DNA from: an uncultured Selenomonadaceae bacterium
GTDB lineage: Bacteria; Bacillota; Negativicutes; Selenomonadales; Selenomonadaceae
Assembly (NCBI GenBank): GCA_905236145.1
Contig: CAJOOE010000051.1
Location: forward strand, 1-18,105
Length of the DNA stretch: 18,105 nucleotides
Direction: 5' to 3'
Positions 1-7,014 of the stretch are shown here, piece after piece. The notes beneath the pieces were generated by a model. It did not search any database. It was not told the DNA's origin and saw only the letters and a program-made list of their open reading frames with translations. Positions within the stretch are counted from its first letter, which is position 1. The number at the start of each line of letters is the position of its first letter. The translations under genes and the position numbers were made by a program.

Positions 1-180
1 TTCAGGAAAAATTTTTGCAGCATGACAAAGTTCAATTCCTCTGTCCACTGCCAAAATTTTTCTTTCCTTCGCAACTTCAGAAAAAAATATCGCCTCAGGT
101 TTTCTTCCTCCCGAGACAATCAAAATTTCTTCAGCAAAGTTTTCTCCGACAAAATTTATTTCGCACTGCGGTAAATTCAT
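1..180 (-). CDS. thiN: Thiamine diphosphokinase, N-terminal part (runs off the window)
   Basis: Only the first 60 codons are present. The protein would convert thiamine plus ATP to thiamine diphosphate in the cytoplasm. The visible segment reads MNLPQCEINFVGENFAEEIL, then LIVSGGRKPEAIFF and ILAVDRGIELCHAAKIFPE. This matches the family's N-terminal pattern: a beta strand ending in a Gly-Gly turn, then a strand ending in an Asp-Arg-Gly or Asp-Gly-Gly motif, then a helix before Pro-Asp/Glu. The diagnostic GDFDS motif lies beyond the edge, so the call is not fully confirmed. The ATG at 178-180 has an AGGAG ribosome binding site (189-193) overlapping the stop codon of the upstream glycosyltransferase gene, which suggests translational coupling and cotranscription from the tatD or pheS promoter. 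Confidence 0.6.
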   Translation of the reverse strand, partial: MNLPQCEINFVGENFAEEILIVSGGRKPEAIFFSEVAKERKILAVDRGIELCHAAKIFPE

Positions 181-191
181 AAAAATTTCTC

Positions 192-878
192 CTACACTTC
201 GGGGTGAAGTTCGTTGCCATATTCGCGCAAAAAAATTTTTTGATACTTGCGATACTTAGGATCTAAACTTTTTTCTTTCGGACAATGAATACACCAAAAA
301 TCTTGCGACTGATTCGGCACGACAACTTTTCTGCCGACGCGCTGATTTTCCTTGCAAAGCGAAGTGTCATACAAATGCCAGCCGTCAAATAAATCTTCGC
401 GCCAAGTTAAATCGTACTGCGTCGCAAGAAAAAGTCCGTCAACCGATTCAACTTCTTGAAAAAGTCCTTCAGGCTCCATACATTCAGAATCAACAACGCT
501 TTCAGGTTCGCAGGCATGCAAAACTCTGCCGTAAGTCCTCATACCGTCCCACCAAACTCCGGTTTTCGGCAAATTCCTGCAACCGATGACTCCGACCGCT
601 CCGATTGTTTTGTCGGAAAAAATTTTCAACAGATCGGCGACAAGATTTTTATTGACGACAAAAGTATCTTGGTGCAGGTAAACTTTATATTTCGCATTGG
701 TTTTATTCATACCTTCATTATATCCGGAAGTCATTGAGCCGGCTCCGCGAATGTCGATAAATTCCGGCGTGATTCCGGCGGGAAAGTTCAGATGTTTGAG
801 GTAAAGCAAGCACTCGCTGTACCAATAATCACTGTTTACGCAGGTTATGAACGCAAACTTTTTGTCGTCGCCCGTCAA
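192..878 (-). CDS. StrF-like glycosyltransferase (Glyco_tranf_2_5-type)
   Basis: A 228-residue protein with no signal peptide or membrane segment. It resembles the small GT-A glycosyltransferase-like proteins annotated as StrF domain proteins. It has an N-terminal strand KFAFITCVNSDYWYSECLLYL (about 7-27), a YLHQDTFVV motif (67-75) where these enzymes carry their DxD-like metal or nucleotide-sugar site, EVESVDGLFLAT (142-153) and a DGWHLYD motif (165-171). Donor and acceptor are unknown. The start is TTG (876-878) with an AAGGGG-type site 9 bases upstream, and it overlaps the tatD stop in a TTGA arrangement. It lies between tatD and thiN, an unexpected place for a surface-sugar gene, with no other glycan genes next to it. 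I am confident of the family and not of the substrate. Confidence 0.72.
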   Translation of the reverse strand: MTGDDKKFAFITCVNSDYWYSECLLYLKHLNFPAGITPEFIDIRGAGSMTSGYNEGMNKTNAKYKVYLHQDTFVVNKNLVADLLKIFSDKTIGAVGVIGCRNLPKTGVWWDGMRTYGRVLHACEPESVVDSECMEPEGLFQEVESVDGLFLATQYDLTWREDLFDGWHLYDTSLCKENQRVGRKVVVPNQSQDFWCIHCPKEKSLDPKYRKYQKIFLREYGNELHPEV

Positions 879-1666
879 AATTTTTTTCCCCTTTCCCTTA
901 AAAAATACAACCTTTCCGCATTTTCCGTCGTGTACCGTGCGACTTCTTCCAAAGTTTCGCCGCGAATTTCCGCAACCTTTTGAGCGATGTTTAACAAAAA
1001 TGCCGGCTCGTTCCTCTTGCCGCGATTCGGAGTCGGGGCAAGGTACGGAGCGTCGGTTTCAAGCAAAAGAGTTTCGGCGGGAGCGGTTTTCACGATCTCC
1101 GGAAGTTTTGCGGAATTTTTGAAAGTCAAAGGCCCGTCAATTCCGATAAACCAACCGCATTTCCAAATTTCTTTTGCCATCTCCAAACTTCCGGAAAAAC
1201 AATGCAGGACAAGTTTCAAATCCCTTGCCTCGCTTTTCAAAATTTGCAGAGCGTCGCCGTGAGCCTCCCGCTCATGTATGCAAACCGGCAAATTCAGTTG
1301 CCTTGCAAGGTCAAGTTGAGCGACAAAAATTTTTTTCTGAAGTTCGCGACCTTCTCCGGATTTTTCCCAATGATAATCCAGTCCGATTTCGCCGATTGCA
1401 ATCACGCCGGGATTTTTTGCAAGGTCGGCAAGTTTGTCGCAGGTTTTTTCGTCGAAGTCTTGCGTTTCCTCCGGGTGTATGCCGATTCCCGCGAAAAGTC
1501 CGGAAAATTTTTCGGCAAGTTCCACGCAATCCCCCGAATCTTTCAAAGTACTTCCGAAATTTATTATTTTTCCGACGCCGGAATTTTTCGCCCGCTCGAC
1601 GACTCCGGTCAAATCCGCAGAAAATTTTTCGTCGGTCAAATGACAATGCGTATCAATGAAATTCAT
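875..1666 (-). CDS. tatD: TatD family metal-dependent DNase/hydrolase
   Basis: A 263-residue TIM-barrel hydrolase of the TatD family, cytoplasmic enzymes with 3'-5' exonuclease or deoxyribonuclease activity linked to DNA repair and RNA quality control. The metal ligands are visible in order: DTHCHL (H7, H9), GEIGLDYH (E93), CIHEREAH (H131), LHCFSGS (H155) and ETDAPYLAP (D205). I chose the ATG at 1664-1666, which gives MNFIDTHCHL and has GGGAG about 11 bases upstream; an in-frame TTG at 1715-1717 would add 17 unconserved residues and lies on the -35 box. The usual family length is about 255-265 residues, so it is complete. Its TGA overlaps the TTG start of the next gene. It has its own promoter downstream of pheS. 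Confidence 0.93.
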   Translation of the reverse strand: MNFIDTHCHLTDEKFSADLTGVVERAKNSGVGKIINFGSTLKDSGDCVELAEKFSGLFAGIGIHPEETQDFDEKTCDKLADLAKNPGVIAIGEIGLDYHWEKSGEGRELQKKIFVAQLDLARQLNLPVCIHEREAHGDALQILKSEARDLKLVLHCFSGSLEMAKEIWKCGWFIGIDGPLTFKNSAKLPEIVKTAPAETLLLETDAPYLAPTPNRGKRNEPAFLLNIAQKVAEIRGETLEEVARYTTENAERLYFLRERGKKF

Positions 1667-1688
1667 TTCAATATCAACTCCCGGCAAG

Positions 1689-1717
1689 ATTATATGAGAT
1701 TTAAACCCGAGAATCAA
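1689..1717 (-). promoter_or_regulatory. Promoter for the tatD-glycosyltransferase-thiN group
   Basis: On the minus strand, TTGATT (1712-1717) and TATAAT (1689-1694) are separated by exactly 17 bases. Transcription would start near 1682, about 16 bases before the tatD ATG. The -10 is perfect and the -35 matches 4 of 6. Confidence 0.6.
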
Positions 1718-1721
1718 GCCG

Positions 1722-1764
1722 AAAACAAAAATGCCGGAAGTTCACCCGATAAATTCGTGAACTT
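1722..1764 (-). terminator. Possible intrinsic terminator of pheS
   Basis: A perfect 8-bp inverted repeat, AAGTTCAC (1738-1745) and GTGAACTT (1757-1764), has an 11-base loop. On the minus strand it is followed a few bases later by a T-rich stretch (TTTTTGTTTT, about 1722-1731). It sits just after the pheS stop and before the tatD promoter, where a terminator is expected. The stem is only moderately GC-rich and there is a gap before the T tract, so it may be weak. Confidence 0.42.
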
Positions 1765-1780
1765 TCGACACACTCAAATT

Positions 1781-2809
1781 TCAAAACTGATTCAAAAATC
1801 TTATGTCGTTGTCGTAGAACAGCCGCAAATCGTCAATGCCGTAGCTGAGCATTGCAATTCTTTCAACGCCCAAGCCGAAAGCAAATCCGCTGACTTTTGA
1901 AGGATCGTAGCCGCTCATTTCCAAGACGTGCGGGTGAACCATTCCGGCACCCAAAATTTCAAGCCAGCCGGATCCCTTGCAAACTTTGCAGCCTTCCCCG
2001 TGACACATTACGCAGGAAACATCGACTTCCGTACTCGGCTCGGTGAAGGGGAAGAAACTCGGACGCAGGCGGACTTTTGCGTTGTTGCCGAACATTTGTT
2101 TCAAAAACAATTCCAGCGTTCCTTTCAAATCCGCAAAACTTATTCCCTTGTCAATGACAAGTCCTTCAACCTGCGTAAACATCGGTGAATGTGATGCGTC
2201 GTAATCGTCCCGGCGATAAACTCTGCCCGGTGCGATCATTCTTATCGGGCTGTTCGGCTCGTGATTTTCCATAGTCCGTGCCTGTACCGGTGAAGTTTGA
2301 GTGCGAAGTAAAATTTCTTCCGTAATGTAAAAAGAATCTTGCGTATCTCTCGCCGGGTGATCTTTCGGAAGGTTCAACGCCTCAAAATTATAATAATCCG
2401 TTTCGACTTCCGGTCCCTCTTCGACCGTGTAACCCATATTTATGAAAATCTCTTTGACGCGGTTTAAAGTCAAAGTGAGCGGGTGCAATTTTCCCGGAAT
2501 CGTCCTGCGTCCCGGCAAAGTTATGTCGATTTTCTCCGCCGCCAATTTGTTTTTCAACTCTTTGGATTTCAATTCGGCATTTTTTTCGGCAAGCAACTGT
2601 TCTATTTGTGAGCGTGCCTCGTTTACGATTTTTCCTATTCTCGGTCTGTCCTCCGCACTCAGTTGACTCATGCCGCGAAGAAGTCCGGTAAGTTCTCCTT
2701 TTTTTCCCAAAAATTTTACGCGAATATTTTCAAGCTCTTTCAAATCCGTCGACGCCGACTTTATTGCCTCGCCGACTCTTTCACGCAATTCCTTTATTTT
2801 CTGTTCCAC
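1781..2809 (-). CDS. pheS: Phenylalanine--tRNA ligase alpha subunit
   Basis: Catalytic alpha subunit of the alpha2-beta2 phenylalanyl-tRNA synthetase, 342 residues and a normal family length. It has the N-terminal coiled-coil arm (1-90), motif 1 region GYTVEEGPEVETDYYNFEALN, the LLRTQTSPVQARTM and APGRVYRRDDYDASHSPMF core (about 168-211), FFPFTEPSTEVDV (252-264) and the C-terminal motif 3 GFAFGLGVERIAMLSYGI (308-325). An insert with four cysteines (C266, C269, C274, C277) precedes GWLEILGAGMVHP; I recall such inserts in other Firmicutes PheS. The GTG start (2807-2809) has GGGAG 8 bases upstream; a TTG at 2828-2830 would sit almost on the transcription start. The beta-subunit gene pheT is not adjacent on either side, which is unusual. 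Confidence 0.96.
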   Translation of the reverse strand: MEQKIKELRERVGEAIKSASTDLKELENIRVKFLGKKGELTGLLRGMSQLSAEDRPRIGKIVNEARSQIEQLLAEKNAELKSKELKNKLAAEKIDITLPGRRTIPGKLHPLTLTLNRVKEIFINMGYTVEEGPEVETDYYNFEALNLPKDHPARDTQDSFYITEEILLRTQTSPVQARTMENHEPNSPIRMIAPGRVYRRDDYDASHSPMFTQVEGLVIDKGISFADLKGTLELFLKQMFGNNAKVRLRPSFFPFTEPSTEVDVSCVMCHGEGCKVCKGSGWLEILGAGMVHPHVLEMSGYDPSKVSGFAFGLGVERIAMLSYGIDDLRLFYDNDIRFLNQF

Positions 2810-2817
2810 AAAATTTA

Positions 2818-2822
2818 CTCCC
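2818..2822 (-). promoter_or_regulatory. Ribosome binding site selecting the GTG start of pheS
   Basis: GGGAG on the minus strand lies 8 bases before GTG at 2807-2809. It decides between this start and an upstream TTG at 2828-2830 that has no comparable site. Confidence 0.7.
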
Positions 2823-2839
2823 TTCGTCAAACTTCTCTG

Positions 2840-2868
2840 ATTTTAATATTCCGGTTTTTGTCTGTCAA
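2840..2868 (-). promoter_or_regulatory. pheS: Promoter for pheS, near consensus
   Basis: A perfect TTGACA (2863-2868) lies 17 bases from TAAAAT (2840-2845) on the minus strand. The predicted start near 2833 leaves a leader of only about 25 bases, so there is no room for a T-box leader, the common control of aminoacyl-tRNA synthetase genes in Firmicutes. Confidence 0.8.
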
Positions 2869-2921
2869 CCGGCGACAGATTTTTTTAACTTCTCATAAAA
2901 GAAAAAATTTATAATCGCCGG
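2869..2921. repeat. Inverted repeat CCGGCGA/TCGCCGG around an AT-rich core
   Basis: CCGGCGA (2869-2875) and TCGCCGG (2915-2921) form a perfect 7-bp inverted repeat flanking an AT-rich core with T7 and A6 runs. One arm abuts the pheS -35 box and the other lies just after the pyrK stop. It could be a far-spaced operator, part of a pyrK terminator, or chance. Confidence 0.3.
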
Positions 2922-2928
2922 ACGTTCG

Positions 2929-3678
2929 TCAAAAAACCTCCCGCGAATCAAATACCGGTCCGTCCTTGCAAATTTTTTTCCTGCCGCTCTTTGTGTCCGT
3001 CGAACAGCTCAAGCAAGCTCCGAGTCCGCAAGCCATACGCTTTTCAAAGGAAACAAGGCAGGGCAGCTCATATTCTCCGGAAATTTTCGCAACGCCCCGC
3101 ATCATAATTTCCGGACCGCAGGTCAGGACGCGTGAATAATTTTTTCGCACCAAAATTTCCGGCAAAAAATCCGTGACAAATCCGTGTTTCCCGAAACTCC
3201 CGTCGTCCGTCGTCACAAAAATTTCGTCCGCCGCCGCTTTAAATTCGCTTATCCAAAATTTCACTTCTTCCGAATTTTTCCCGCCGATCAAAACGTCCGC
3301 AAAATCCGCTTGCCCGGCAGCCGCGAGGAGCGGAGCGAGTCCCATACCGCCGCCGACAAGCAAAATTTTTTCGTCCGGGTCGAAAGTAAATCCGTTGCCG
3401 AGCGGAGCCAAAATTTTCAACTTTTCGCCCGGTTTGAGCGTCGATAAAAACTTTGTCCCCCTGCCGACGACGCGATAAAACATTTTCAAAATCCCGCCGT
3501 CAAGTCCGGCAATTCCGAAAGGTCTGTTCAAAGTAAATTCTTCAGCCGGCAATTTTATCGTAACGAATTGCCCGGCTTTTGAAATTTCCGAAATTTCCCG
3601 AGCCGCGACTTCCAGACGAAAAATTTTTTCCGCAACTTCGACATTGGATTTTATTTCGGTTTCAAAAAATTTCTTCAT
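2929..3678 (-). CDS. pyrK: Dihydroorotate dehydrogenase B electron-transfer subunit
   Basis: A 249-residue FAD and [2Fe-2S] protein that passes electrons from dihydroorotate oxidation by PyrD to NAD+ in pyrimidine synthesis. Visible elements are the flavin-binding NRPFGIAG (51-58), FYRVVGRGTKFLS (67-79) typical of PyrK, the nucleotide-binding GGGMGLAPLLAAA (109-121), CGPE (187-190), and the C-terminal iron-sulfur cysteines C217, C222, C225 and C237 ending in CKDGPVF. The start is the ATG at 3676-3678 behind a GGGGGA site; an in-frame TTG at 3691-3693 would overlap that site. It begins 18 bases after the murC-ddl stop, so the two are probably cotranscribed. No pyrD follows. A related NfnA-type reductase subunit is possible, but the motifs favour PyrK. 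Confidence 0.87.
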   Translation of the reverse strand: MKKFFETEIKSNVEVAEKIFRLEVAAREISEISKAGQFVTIKLPAEEFTLNRPFGIAGLDGGILKMFYRVVGRGTKFLSTLKPGEKLKILAPLGNGFTFDPDEKILLVGGGMGLAPLLAAAGQADFADVLIGGKNSEEVKFWISEFKAAADEIFVTTDDGSFGKHGFVTDFLPEILVRKNYSRVLTCGPEIMMRGVAKISGEYELPCLVSFEKRMACGLGACLSCSTDTKSGRKKICKDGPVFDSREVF

Positions 3679-3696
3679 CGTTTCCCCCGCCAAAAT

Positions 3697-6054
3697 TTAA
3701 AAGTCAGCCAAGTTTAAAATCTTTTCGCAGAGTTCCGGAAATTCGATTCCCGCCGCCCGTGCCGCATCCGGGACAAGTGAAGTTTCGGTCATTCCGGGAA
3801 CGGAATTTACTTCAATTACATAGGGCGTGCCGCTCTCCGACAGCATTAAATCGACTCTCGCAACGCCGCAACATTTGCAAGCCTTGAAAGCCTTAATCGC
3901 CGCCGTCTGCACTTTTTCCGTGATTTTCGGCGAAAGTTCCGCCGGGCAAATGTGAGTTGACGCACCTTTTGTATATTTGCTTTCGTAATCGTATCGCCCG
4001 GAAACCGTCGTAATTTCTATGACCGGCAAAGCCTCCGCATTGTCGGCGTTTCCGTAAACCGCGACGGTCAACTCTCTGCCTTTTATAAATTCTTCAACCA
4101 AAATTTCGTCGCCGAAAGTGAAGGCATTTTCTATCGCCTCCGCAATTCCGTCCGAATTTTCGACAATGTTCACGCCGATACTCGAACCTTGAGAAGATGC
4201 CTTGATTACGACCGGCAGACCGAATTTCTTTTCAATCTCTCCGGCAAGTTCGTCGCTCTTTTCCGCCGCCCGATAAACTTCCGCTTTCGGCGTGGAAATT
4301 TTTTCGGATTTAAAAATTCTCTTTGCCGCGACTTTGTCCATTGTCAAAGCGGCGGCAAGGACATCGGAGCCGGTGTAAGGAATTTTCAGCATATCCAAAG
4401 TTCCCTGCACAAGTCCGTCCTCGCCGTATTTCCCGTGAACCGCATTAAAGACTATGCCGCAATTTTTTTCTTTTATTTCTTCGGAAAAAGTTATCGGATT
4501 GAGTTCCATAATTTCGACGTTGTAATCTTTCGACTTCAAAGCGTCTGCAACCGCTTTTCCCGTCCTGCGTGAAACTTCCGCTTCAGTCGAAGGCCCGCCG
4601 ACCAAAACGACAATTTTTCTCTTGCGTTGTTGTTTGAGAAGTTCCAAAAATTCTTCGCCCGTCTTGTAAATGTCGCCGGCTCCCATTGTTATGACAATAT
4701 CGCCCGGTGCGGCATTGTCTGTCAAATATTGGGCTATGTCCTCGCGTTTCGGAATATATGAAACGGCTTGATTGGTCGAATTTAAAACTTCCTCCAAAAT
4801 CGTTTCGCCGCTTATGCCTTCAATTTTCTCCTCGCCGGCGGAATAAATATCCGTCAAAATCAGGAAGTCTGCTTCTTTGAATGCGGAGCCGAACTCTTTT
4901 TTCAAAAGTTTTGTCCGTGAATATCTGTGCGGCTGGAAAACGCAAATCAATTTTCGCGGCTTTGTTTCTCTTGCCGCCTTCAAAGTCGTGGCAATTTCCG
5001 TCGGGTGGTGGGCGTAATCGTCAATCACTCGAACATTTTTTACAAGCCCCTTCGTCTGAAAACGTCTTTTTGCTCCGTGAAAAATTGCAAGCCCTTCGAC
5101 GATTTTTGAGAAGTCAACGCCGATATGCAAGGCGACGGCGATTGTGGCAAGGGCGTTTAAAACATTGTGCCGCCCGTGAACGGTCAATTTGACTTTGCCC
5201 AAAATTTTTTCGGTAACTTTGCCGCTCTCGTCAACTTTACGCCGGGTAACTTCAAAACTTATTCCTTCAATATGCGAACGGACATTTCTTGCCATGATGT
5301 CTGCGTCGTGTTCTATGCCGTAAGAAATGATTTTTCTTTTGACGGAGCCGGAAATTTCTCTCAAATTGTCGTTGTCCATGCAGAGTACGGCAACGCCGTC
5401 CGTCTTGTTGACGTTCTCAAGAAAAATTTTGAACGCCGCCTTTATCCGTTCGACGGTGCCGTAATGATCCAGATGATCGTCCTCTATATTCGTTACGACG
5501 GCGATATCCGGTTTCAATTTTATAAACGAGCCGTCACTCTCGTCAGCCTCCGAAATAAGCCAATCACTTGTCCCCAAAACCGCACTCGTCCCCAAGTCCG
5601 TCGATTCGCCGCCGATAATTATTGTCGGATCCACACCGGCATTGTAGAGGACAAAGCCGATCATTGAAGTTGTTGTGGTCTTTCCGTGAGCACCGGCAAC
5701 GGCAATTCCTTTCTTTGAGTTGAGCAGGAAGGCGTTGATGTCGGAGCGGTGGAGTTTCGGAATTTTCAACTCTTCAGCCTTGACGACTTCCGGATTATCG
5801 GCGGGAATTGCCGAAGAGCATACAATCGCCTCGACAGCCGCTCTGCCCTTTTCGTCCGTGATATTTTTTTCGTCGTGACCGATAAAAATTTTCGCACCGA
5901 GATTTTTAAGCATTTCGGTATTCGGTGATTCGGCTCTGTCCGAACCGCTTATTTCAAAACCGCGTTCGATCAAAATTTTTGCAAGTGCACTCATTCCGGC
6001 ACCGCCGATTCCGATGAAGTGAAATTTTTTTATGTTTTCGATTTTTACCGCCAA
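3697..6054 (-). CDS. murC-ddl: MurC-Ddl fusion: UDP-MurNAc--L-Ala ligase / D-Ala--D-Ala ligase
   Basis: One 785-residue reading frame holds two cytoplasmic peptidoglycan enzymes. Residues 1 to about 475 are MurC, which adds L-alanine to UDP-MurNAc: nucleotide fold HFIGIGGAGMSALA (12-25), ATP loop GAHGKTTTTS (121-130), TNIEDDHLDHYGT (188-200), GRHNVLNALA (294-303) and DDYAHHPTEI (345-354). Residues about 478-785 are D-alanine--D-alanine ligase (ATP-grasp): GGPSTEAEVS (486-495), AVHGKYGEDGLVQG (538-551), YTGSDVLAAALTMDK (560-574), KASSQGSSIGV (618-628) and EVNSVPGMT (748-756). Both halves are about full length with almost no linker (around QQRKRK, 475-480). Such fusions are known in Chlamydiaceae. 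The start is TTG with a strong GGGAGG site. No murB or ftsQ is adjacent; the neighbours are truA upstream and pyrK downstream. Confidence 0.95.
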   Translation of the reverse strand: MAVKIENIKKFHFIGIGGAGMSALAKILIERGFEISGSDRAESPNTEMLKNLGAKIFIGHDEKNITDEKGRAAVEAIVCSSAIPADNPEVVKAEELKIPKLHRSDINAFLLNSKKGIAVAGAHGKTTTTSMIGFVLYNAGVDPTIIIGGESTDLGTSAVLGTSDWLISEADESDGSFIKLKPDIAVVTNIEDDHLDHYGTVERIKAAFKIFLENVNKTDGVAVLCMDNDNLREISGSVKRKIISYGIEHDADIMARNVRSHIEGISFEVTRRKVDESGKVTEKILGKVKLTVHGRHNVLNALATIAVALHIGVDFSKIVEGLAIFHGAKRRFQTKGLVKNVRVIDDYAHHPTEIATTLKAARETKPRKLICVFQPHRYSRTKLLKKEFGSAFKEADFLILTDIYSAGEEKIEGISGETILEEVLNSTNQAVSYIPKREDIAQYLTDNAAPGDIVITMGAGDIYKTGEEFLELLKQQRKRKIVVLVGGPSTEAEVSRRTGKAVADALKSKDYNVEIMELNPITFSEEIKEKNCGIVFNAVHGKYGEDGLVQGTLDMLKIPYTGSDVLAAALTMDKVAAKRIFKSEKISTPKAEVYRAAEKSDELAGEIEKKFGLPVVIKASSQGSSIGVNIVENSDGIAEAIENAFTFGDEILVEEFIKGRELTVAVYGNADNAEALPVIEITTVSGRYDYESKYTKGASTHICPAELSPKITEKVQTAAIKAFKACKCCGVARVDLMLSESGTPYVIEVNSVPGMTETSLVPDAARAAGIEFPELCEKILNLADF

Positions 6055-6062
6055 ATTTTATT

Positions 6063-6068
6063 CCTCCC
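6063..6068 (-). promoter_or_regulatory. Ribosome binding site supporting the TTG start of murC-ddl
   Basis: GGGAGG on the minus strand sits 8 bases before TTG at 6052-6054. No ATG or GTG lies between it and the first conserved MurC motif, so the TTG is the start. Confidence 0.75.
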
Positions 6069-6132
6069 GTAAAATTTAAATTTGCTTTTTCTTTCCTGCA
6101 ATATCGCAAATTTCCTGCTTTTTTTCAGCCGG

Positions 6133-6891
6133 TCAGTCATAAAAAACTTTTTCCAGACAAAGACCGCAAGCCGGAGCAGTCGCCGGAACTCTCCCCCTGT
6201 CCCGGCTCTCAAAAATTTCCTCAAAGTCTTTGAGCGTAATTCTCTGCCGCCCGACTTCCGTAACCGCCGCGACAATGTTTCTTGCCATGTGATACAAAAA
6301 TCCGGTTGAGTGAATTTTTATCGTCAAAATATCCGCTCCGAAAATTTCTTCCGGAAAAATTTCCGCCCGGTAAATCGTTCTCACCGGGCTGACCGGAGGT
6401 CCTCCCGCCGCCTTGAAAGCGGAAAAGTCGTGTGTCCCTTCCAAAATTTTCAAAGCATCGCTCATTTTTTCAACGTCCAAAGGATAGCGAATGTGCCGGG
6501 CAAATCTTGCGGTAAACGGATTTAAAGTTTCGCCCCGCTGAATTTTGTAGCTGTAAATTTTACTTTTCGCACTGTGCCTGGCACTGAAATTTTTATCGAC
6601 TTCCCACGCCTTTTTCACGACAATGTCTCCCGGCAAAATTCCGCTTGCGGCGAGGGGAATTTTTTCAACTTCAATTCGCCCGTCCGTAAAAAAATTGACG
6701 ACCTGACCCGCCGCATGGACTCCGGAATCCGTTCTCCCGGAGGCGGCAAGTTCTATCGTGTCGCCGAAAATTTTTTCGAGCCGCTCCTCCAAAATATTTT
6801 GAATCGCCCGGCTCGGAGGATTTTGTCTTTGAAAACCGTTATAATTTGTACCGTCGTAAGCGATAAGCAGTGCAATATTTCTGCGTCGCAT
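6133..6891 (-). CDS. truA: tRNA pseudouridine(38-40) synthase
   Basis: Converts uridines 38-40 in the anticodon stem-loop of many tRNAs to pseudouridine. The 252-residue protein opens with MRRRNIALLIAYDGTNYNGFQRQ, the usual TruA start. It carries ASGRTDSGVHAAGQV with the catalytic aspartate D55, ARHSAKSKIYSYKI in the middle, and the C-terminal FLYHMARNIVAAVTEVGR and PATAPACGLCLEKV segments. I chose the ATG at 6889-6891, six bases after a GGAG; in-frame ATGs at 6897 and 6921 add ten or fewer unconserved residues. The intergenic stretch towards the upstream rng stop holds a stem-loop. The downstream gene is murC-ddl, 78 bases away. Confidence 0.94.
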   Translation of the reverse strand: MRRRNIALLIAYDGTNYNGFQRQNPPSRAIQNILEERLEKIFGDTIELAASGRTDSGVHAAGQVVNFFTDGRIEVEKIPLAASGILPGDIVVKKAWEVDKNFSARHSAKSKIYSYKIQRGETLNPFTARFARHIRYPLDVEKMSDALKILEGTHDFSAFKAAGGPPVSPVRTIYRAEIFPEEIFGADILTIKIHSTGFLYHMARNIVAAVTEVGRQRITLKDFEEIFESRDRGRVPATAPACGLCLEKVFYD

Positions 6892-6947
6892 TTTCATCTC
6901 CGCTTTATGTTCCGGTTTCATGAATTTTTTCGTCCCTCACTTTTTAA

Positions 6948-6978
6948 AGCGTCGGTGTGCCGGTGAATTGCCGACGCT
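6948..6978 (-). other. Stem-loop between rng and truA
   Basis: A perfect 8-bp inverted repeat, AGCGTCGG (6948-6955) and CCGACGCT (6971-6978), has a 15-base loop. On the minus strand it follows the rng stop and is succeeded by TTAAAAAG, a poor T tract. It may be a weak terminator, an mRNA-stabilising or processing structure for the rng-truA transcript, or part of the truA leader. I see no convincing truA promoter beside it. Confidence 0.4.
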
Positions 6979-7014
6979 CCGATTTCCTTTCAATTCCTGC
7001 AGAATTTACCGACT

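Noticed and set aside
2809..2928. T-box riboswitch upstream of pheS
   Set aside because: The near-consensus promoter at 2840-2868 leaves only about 25 transcribed bases before the start codon, far too short for a T-box.
5167..5667. 166-codon plus-strand open frame inside murC
   Set aside because: It is antisense to essential MurC motifs and has no independent signal.
6891..7014. Frameshifted continuation of the RNase G C-terminus
   Set aside because: I translated the bases after the stop in the alternative frame by eye and found no CPxC-type zinc-link residues, so a simple frameshift does not restore the family end.
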